From an uncultured Collinsella sp. (GTDB lineage: Bacteria; Actinomycetota; Coriobacteriia; Coriobacteriales; Coriobacteriaceae), in the NCBI GenBank assembly GCA_900758375.1, contig CAAERJ010000003.1:1-8373 (forward strand): 8,373 bases of DNA, written 5' to 3'. Below the pieces are notes generated by a model. The model was not told where the DNA came from. It was given only the letters and a program-made list of their open reading frames with translations, and did not search any database. This document shows, piece by piece, positions 4,605-8,373 of this stretch (its first letter is position 1; every line of letters begins with the position of its first letter). The position numbers were made by a program, and so were the translations under genes.

Positions 4605-7481
4605 ATGACTACGCAGCGACAGATTGATATTGAATTCGACTCGCTTACACGCGAGAACGATTCACCCAAGCTCATCGCCAACTCGAAGGCGACAGGCGGA
4701 ACACTACTATCCGTTATCAAGGAGCAGCTCTCAGCCTGCGGCTCTTTTGACTTTTGCGTAGCGTTTGTTGCAGACGGCGGCCTTCAAATCCTGGTCGAGA
4801 CGTTCCAGGAGCTCAAGCAGCGTGGCATTAAGGGCAGGCTGCTCACGTCCACCTATCTCAACTTCAACTCACCCGATGTCTTTCGCAAGCTCCTGGAATA
4901 CGACAACATGGAAGTTCGCGTATTCCAGGGTAATTTGCATGCCAAGGGATACATTTTTGATAAGGGCGAAACCAGCACGGTCATCGTCGGCAGCTCGAAC
5001 ATGACGCAGACCGCCCTCACCTGTAATAAAGAATGGAACGTGCTGTACCAGACTGTCGAGAACAGCCGCCTACTCGGCGAACTGAGGGGCGAGTTCAATT
5101 CGTTGTGGAACGACACCTCAACCGTTTTGCTTTCCCAAGACTGGATTGAGAACTATGCCGCATATCGATCGGCACGTCCGTCAAAGCCCAAATCGAAACC
5201 GACGTTCCAGGCAACTGTTAGCCCAACCATGAACGACCTCGAAGAAATCAAGCCCAATAAAATGCAGCAGCGCGCCCTTGAGGCGCTCGGCGTAATCCAC
5301 CGCAAAGGCGAGACCCGCGCCCTGCTGGTCTCGGCAACCGGCACCGGCAAGACCTTCCTTTCGGCGTTCGACGTGCTCGCAACTAAACCCCGGCGCGTCC
5401 TCTTTCTTGCGCACCGCCGGCGCATTATCGACGCCTCCCGTGCAAGCTACGAACGGCTCTTAGGTAATACCTATACGTTCGGCACCTATCAAACTGGCAA
5501 GCATATAAGCAATGCTACCTGCGTGTTTGCCATGTGTTCTTCGGTCGCCAAACATCTGAGCGATTTCCGTCCCGATGAGTTCGACTACATCGTCATCGAC
5601 GAGGCCCACCGCACGGGATCCCAGGGTTACCAATCCATCATGTCGCACTTTGCGCCTCGGTTTTATCTGGGCATGACCGCTACGCCTAATCGCACCGACG
5701 GCTACGACGTCTTTGCCCTTTTCAATCACGTCATCGCGTTCCAGATCACACTGCAGGACGCTTTGGCCGAGGAGATGCTAGCCCCCTTCCATTATTTTGG
5801 CATTCACGATCTGGAGATTGACGATGAGACAATCGAAGATACCGCCCTGTTCGGGCGCTTGACGTCCGATGAGCGCGTGCGTCACATCACCGAGAAAATC
5901 GAAGAGTATAGCGTCACCAAAAGCAACCGCAGGGGCTTAATTTTCTGCAATCGAAACGCCGAGGCAAAAGAGTTGTCATGCAAATTCAACGCTCTCGGAT
6001 ATCGAACGGCTGCGATTAGCGGTCAAGATTCCGATGAGGTCCGCGATGCCGCGATCAGCCGACTTGAAGCCGGCGAGCTCGAGTACATTTTCTCGGTCGA
6101 TATCATGAACGAAGGCGTCGACATCCCCTCGCTCAATCAGATCATCATGCTTCGACGCACCGACTCCGCAATCATCTTTATTCAACAGCTCGGACGAGGT
6201 TTGCGCCTGAATGATGGCAAGGAATACGCTCTGGTACTCGACTTTATTGGCAATTACCAGAGCAACTTCCTGGTGCCCATCGCACTTTCGGGTGACAAGA
6301 CATACAACAAAGATCGCCTGCGTCGTCTCGTCCAAGAGGGCGATTCGGCGATACCCGGATGCTCGACCGTGAGCTTCGATCGTATTTCTGAGGCACGCAT
6401 TTACAAGGCCATCGACGGCGGCGATTTCACCTCCGTCAGGTTTTTGAAAAACGAATATCTCGACTTGCGCCAAAAACTCGGCAAGATTCCCTCGCTGCTC
6501 GAATTTGATCGTAACGGCTCCATCGATCCACTGCTTATCTTCAAGAATAGCGGCCTGGGGTCCTACCACGCATTTCTTTCCAAATACGAGCCGGACTACA
6601 CGGTTCAATTTACCTCTGATCAGACCAAGATTCTCAAATTTATTTCTCAAAAACTTGCCGCGGGCAAGCGATTCGAAGACCTCTATTTGCTTCAAACGCT
6701 CGTCGAAGCCGGACACGAGGGCTACTGGCATATGCTCGAGGCTGCGCTTAGGAACTACCGCGCACAGCTTAAGGACAGCGCCGTTAGGTCGGCAATCGCA
6801 GTCCTTAAGGGCGACTTTGCCACTCCTAAGGATTTCGTTTCCCTGCTTATTGACGATGGATGCGGACCTCGTCTGACCGAAGCGTTTGCGACCGCCCTGC
6901 GCAACGCAGAGTTCAAGCGTCAGATTCTCGAGGTGCTGGATTTTGGTATTGAGCGCAACCGACTCGACTATGCCGAGACGTACGAAAACACAAATTTCGT
7001 TCTCAACGCCAAGTACACGTACGAGGAGGTTTGCCGTCTGATGAACTGGCAAAAGAACATCAACGGCCAAAACCTTGGCGGATACTTCTACGATGAGAAG
7101 ACCAATACATTCCCCGTGTTTATTAACTATGACAAGGCTCCCGACATTAGTGAGTCAATTCAGTATGAAGACCGCTTTGTTTCGCCGAGCAAGCTCATCG
7201 CAATCTCGAAGGGCAACCGCACGCTCAACTCCCCCGAGATTTTGCGACTGCAGGCATGGCCGGGAAACGGCCTGAAGACGTATTTGTTTATGCGAAAGAA
7301 CAAGGACGATAAGGGCGGTAAGGAGTTCTATTTCTTAGGCGAAATGCATCCGACCGGCGAGTTCGAAGCTATTAAAACTAAGAGCGGCGACAACGCCGTC
7401 GAAATCGAATATGAGCTCAATGCACCCGTGAGGCAAGACATTTACGAGTTTATGCTCAGCGATTTGAGCGAAGCCGAGTAA
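4605..7481 (+). CDS. PLD nuclease-SF2 helicase-DUF3427 protein, likely defence effector
   Basis: The 958-residue protein has three parts. Residues about 25-170 form a phospholipase D-type nuclease domain with one HKD motif: H112-x-K114-x4-D119, then GSSN at 129-132. Single-HKD nucleases such as BfiI work as dimers. Residues about 215-555 form a superfamily 2 helicase of the DEAD/ResIII type: Walker A SATGTGKT (243-250), DEAH (332-335), TAT (358-360) and QQLGRGLR (527-534). Residues about 560-955 correspond to DUF3427, unknown in function. The whole architecture is found in restriction-like and phage-defence contexts, where it would translocate on and cut foreign DNA. No methyltransferase is encoded nearby. 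Codon use is more AT-rich than in gluQ, suggesting horizontal acquisition. All key residues are present and the frame is intact. The domain calls are strong; the defence role is inferred. Confidence 0.92.
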   Translation: MTTQRQIDIEFDSLTRENDSPKLIANSKATGGTLLSVIKEQLSACGSFDFCVAFVADGGLQILVETFQELKQRGIKGRLLTSTYLNFNSPDVFRKLLEYDNMEVRVFQGNLHAKGYIFDKGETSTVIVGSSNMTQTALTCNKEWNVLYQTVENSRLLGELRGEFNSLWNDTSTVLLSQDWIENYAAYRSARPSKPKSKPTFQATVSPTMNDLEEIKPNKMQQRALEALGVIHRKGETRALLVSATGTGKTFLSAFDVLATKPRRVLFLAHRRRIIDASRASYERLLGNTYTFGTYQTGKHISNATCVFAMCSSVAKHLSDFRPDEFDYIVIDEAHRTGSQGYQSIMSHFAPRFYLGMTATPNRTDGYDVFALFNHVIAFQITLQDALAEEMLAPFHYFGIHDLEIDDETIEDTALFGRLTSDERVRHITEKIEEYSVTKSNRRGLIFCNRNAEAKELSCKFNALGYRTAAISGQDSDEVRDAAISRLEAGELEYIFSVDIMNEGVDIPSLNQIIMLRRTDSAIIFIQQLGRGLRLNDGKEYALVLDFIGNYQSNFLVPIALSGDKTYNKDRLRRLVQEGDSAIPGCSTVSFDRISEARIYKAIDGGDFTSVRFLKNEYLDLRQKLGKIPSLLEFDRNGSIDPLLIFKNSGLGSYHAFLSKYEPDYTVQFTSDQTKILKFISQKLAAGKRFEDLYLLQTLVEAGHEGYWHMLEAALRNYRAQLKDSAVRSAIAVLKGDFATPKDFVSLLIDDGCGPRLTEAFATALRNAEFKRQILEVLDFGIERNRLDYAETYENTNFVLNAKYTYEEVCRLMNWQKNINGQNLGGYFYDEKTNTFPVFINYDKAPDISESIQYEDRFVSPSKLIAISKGNRTLNSPEILRLQAWPGNGLKTYLFMRKNKDDKGGKEFYFLGEMHPTGEFEAIKTKSGDNAVEIEYELNAPVRQDIYEFMLSDLSEAE

Positions 7482-7487
7482 CAAATA

Positions 7488-7526
7488 GGAGCGGGCCGCC
7501 ATGTGACGCCCGCCCCTTTCTTACTT
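7488..7526. terminator. Bidirectional terminator between helicase and NUDIX genes
   Basis: GCGGGC (7491-7496) pairs with GCCCGC (7508-7513), with GG/CC extending the stem beyond one mismatch. The plus strand continues TTTCTTACTT. The minus strand continues TATTTGTTA. The hairpin fills the 39-base gap between the two convergent stop codons, and the plus-strand T-tract runs into the end of the NUDIX gene. Confidence 0.7.
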
Positions 7527-7916
7527 AAGCCCGAGTTTCTTTTCGAGCTCCCTAACGACTTCAACGTCTGCCGGAAGCCAATCGACATCCCACAGGTTAT
7601 TGGTATCAAGCCATTTCATATCCTCGTGAGCGTGCTCTTTGAACTCCCCCGAAAGGATGTTAGCTAGATAGCACTGCATCGACAGGTGAAACGTCGCGTA
7701 ATCATGCTCGACCGTGCAAAGATAGTCGAGGTTACCGATCGTGACCTCGAGCTCTTCTTGAATCTCGCGCACGATTGCCTGCTCGCCGGTCTCGCCCGGC
7801 TCGAGCTTGCCACCCGGAAATTCCCAGCCGTCTTTAAACTCACCATAGCCGCGCTGGCAGCTCAGGATTTTTCCGTCCTTCTGAATAATCGCTGCTGCAA
7901 CATTGATTGATTTCAT
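7521..7916 (-). CDS. NUDIX hydrolase, MutT/NudG-like nucleoside triphosphate pyrophosphohydrolase
   Basis: The 131-residue protein carries a complete Nudix box from G36: G-KLEPG-E42-TGEQAIV-R50E51-IQ-E54E55, so the catalytic glutamates that bind magnesium are present. The usual Gly after E55 is replaced by Glu57, a common variant. The opening MKSINVAAAIIQKDGKIL and the end HEDMKWLD...WLPADVEVVRELEK resemble E. coli NudG and MutT, which cleave oxidised or modified (d)NTPs to monophosphates and so clean the nucleotide pool. It is cytoplasmic. GAGGTGA 10 bases before the ATG at 7916 is a strong ribosome binding site. The gene converges on the PLD-helicase gene. The substrate cannot be decided from sequence. 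I have an impression that NUDIX genes recur beside DUF3427 helicases, but this window alone does not establish it. Confidence 0.9.
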   Translation of the reverse strand: MKSINVAAAIIQKDGKILSCQRGYGEFKDGWEFPGGKLEPGETGEQAIVREIQEELEVTIGNLDYLCTVEHDYATFHLSMQCYLANILSGEFKEHAHEDMKWLDTNNLWDVDWLPADVEVVRELEKKLGLK

Positions 7917-7955
7917 AACTAGTTATCACCTCTCCAGTTGAGCCCAACCAGTATA
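7915..7955 (-). promoter_or_regulatory. Promoter and 12-bp palindrome before the NUDIX gene
   Basis: On the minus strand TATACT (7955-7950) is the likely -10 box, with GGGACA as a weak -35 candidate 19 bases upstream. The leader is about 27 bases and contains GAGGTGA. A perfect 12-bp palindrome, ATAACTAGTTAT (7915-7926), lies between the ribosome binding site and the start codon and overlaps the ATG. It could bind a repressor or mask the start, or be chance. Confidence 0.5.
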
Positions 7956-8051
7956 GGCGATCGGCCGCCCGCCATGTCCCAGTCGCCTGAAAACCGCCTG
8001 CTCGACCAACCCTTGACGCCGACTTGCTACCGGCTCACCATCCCTCGCTAT

Positions 8052-8233
8052 CGAGGTCTAATACTTTTCCGCGAAGTGAACGTCTGTTTTAGGACCCCTG
8101 AAGCATCCACATTTTTCGTCGGCAAGATCGCAGGATTCCAGTATCGAAACCGCAGGAAACGATGTCCTTAAAGTGTCGATGCTTCGGGGGTCCGTTTTAG
8201 CTCGTTCACTTCTCGGAAAAGTATTAGACCTCG
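8052..8233. mobile_element. MITE-like element with 60-bp terminal inverted repeats
   Basis: The left arm 8052-8111 and right arm 8174-8233 are inverted copies matching at 48 of 60 positions; the first 20 bases at each end are identical. The spacer (8112-8173) has no coding potential. Most mismatches fall in one 9-base block, where both arms carry GTTTTAG in the same orientation (8086-8092 and 8194-8200). CCTCGCT occurs just outside the left end (8043-8049) and across the right end (8229-8235), a poor target-duplication candidate. Size, symmetry and absence of a transposase fit a miniature inverted-repeat element. It could instead be a large structured RNA hairpin. Confidence 0.65.
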
Positions 8234-8301
8234 CTGCTAGCTACCCAGAAGGACACCTCTTCCTTCCCCACTGCCACCCAAAAACTCATCCAACATTAAT
8301 C

Positions 8302-8329
8302 TTGGCTCAAGAATCGCTTAATCTATAAC
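8302..8329 (+). promoter_or_regulatory. Sigma-70-type promoter facing out of the window
   Basis: TTGGCT (8302-8307) and TATAAC (8324-8329) are separated by 16 bases and match the consensus hexamers in four and five of six positions. Transcription would start near 8336 towards the window end. No start codon with a ribosome binding site follows in the remaining 37 bases, so the gene lies beyond the window. Confidence 0.45.
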
Positions 8330-8373
8330 CTGCACTATAGAGTTCGACCAAGGGCGGGGCGGCACCGCGCAAC

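Noticed and set aside
7938..8171. 77-codon plus-strand ORF
   Set aside because: It overlaps the NUDIX promoter and half of the MITE-like element; no ribosome binding site or motif.
8330..8373. tRNA fragment (a GTTCGAC resembling a T-loop)
   Set aside because: No matching acceptor or anticodon stems can be formed in the visible bases.

Overview
The window looks like part of a gut actinobacterial chromosome of the Coriobacteriia, most likely Collinsella. This is inferred from the high-GC coding style of the left half, the TATACT-type -10 boxes, a probable leaderless start and intergenic hairpin repeats that I associate with that genus. No marker gene here proves it. The left third (about 1-4160) is mostly GC-rich. 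The helicase region from about 4200 to 7480 is visibly more AT-rich and reads like an acquired accessory segment.

Layout: (1) 1-242, minus strand: the N-terminus of a DUF2207-type secreted/membrane protein, cut by the window edge. (2) 243-806: a gene-poor stretch with several inverted repeats, one copy of a dispersed hairpin repeat (378-410) and a strong terminator-like hairpin (634-669). (3) 807-1988, plus strand: glutamyl-Q tRNA(Asp) synthetase (gluQ), probably leaderless. Its reading frame continues without a stop into what looks like the C-terminal end of a DUF1778-type antitoxin. (4) 2041-3681, minus strand: a compact operon of a small two-helix membrane protein followed by two calcineurin-like metallophosphoesterases that overlap by ATGA. 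(5) 3801-4604: a terminator, a second and inverted copy of the dispersed hairpin repeat, the 3' stub of a DUF4143-type AAA ATPase, and two tandem 33-bp palindromes with a 40-bp period. (6) 4605-7481, plus strand: a 958-residue protein made of a PLD nuclease domain, an SF2 helicase and a DUF3427 region, a likely single-gene defence or restriction-like effector. (7) 7521-7916, minus strand: a NUDIX (MutT-like) hydrolase converging on it, with a shared bidirectional terminator. (8) 8052-8233: a 182-bp MITE-like element with 60-bp inverted arms, then a plus-strand promoter near 8302-8329 for a gene beyond the window.

How the parts may work together: the PLD-helicase-DUF3427 protein is the main candidate for a biologically interesting system. 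It has a nuclease active site, a complete helicase core and a long uncharacterised C-terminus, but no methyltransferase in the window. The convergent NUDIX enzyme could be a functional partner or only a neighbour. Around it lie remnants of other accessory genes (antitoxin tail, AAA ATPase tail) and repeat elements, so this locus has seen repeated gain and loss. The metallophosphoesterase operon and gluQ look like ordinary chromosomal genes.
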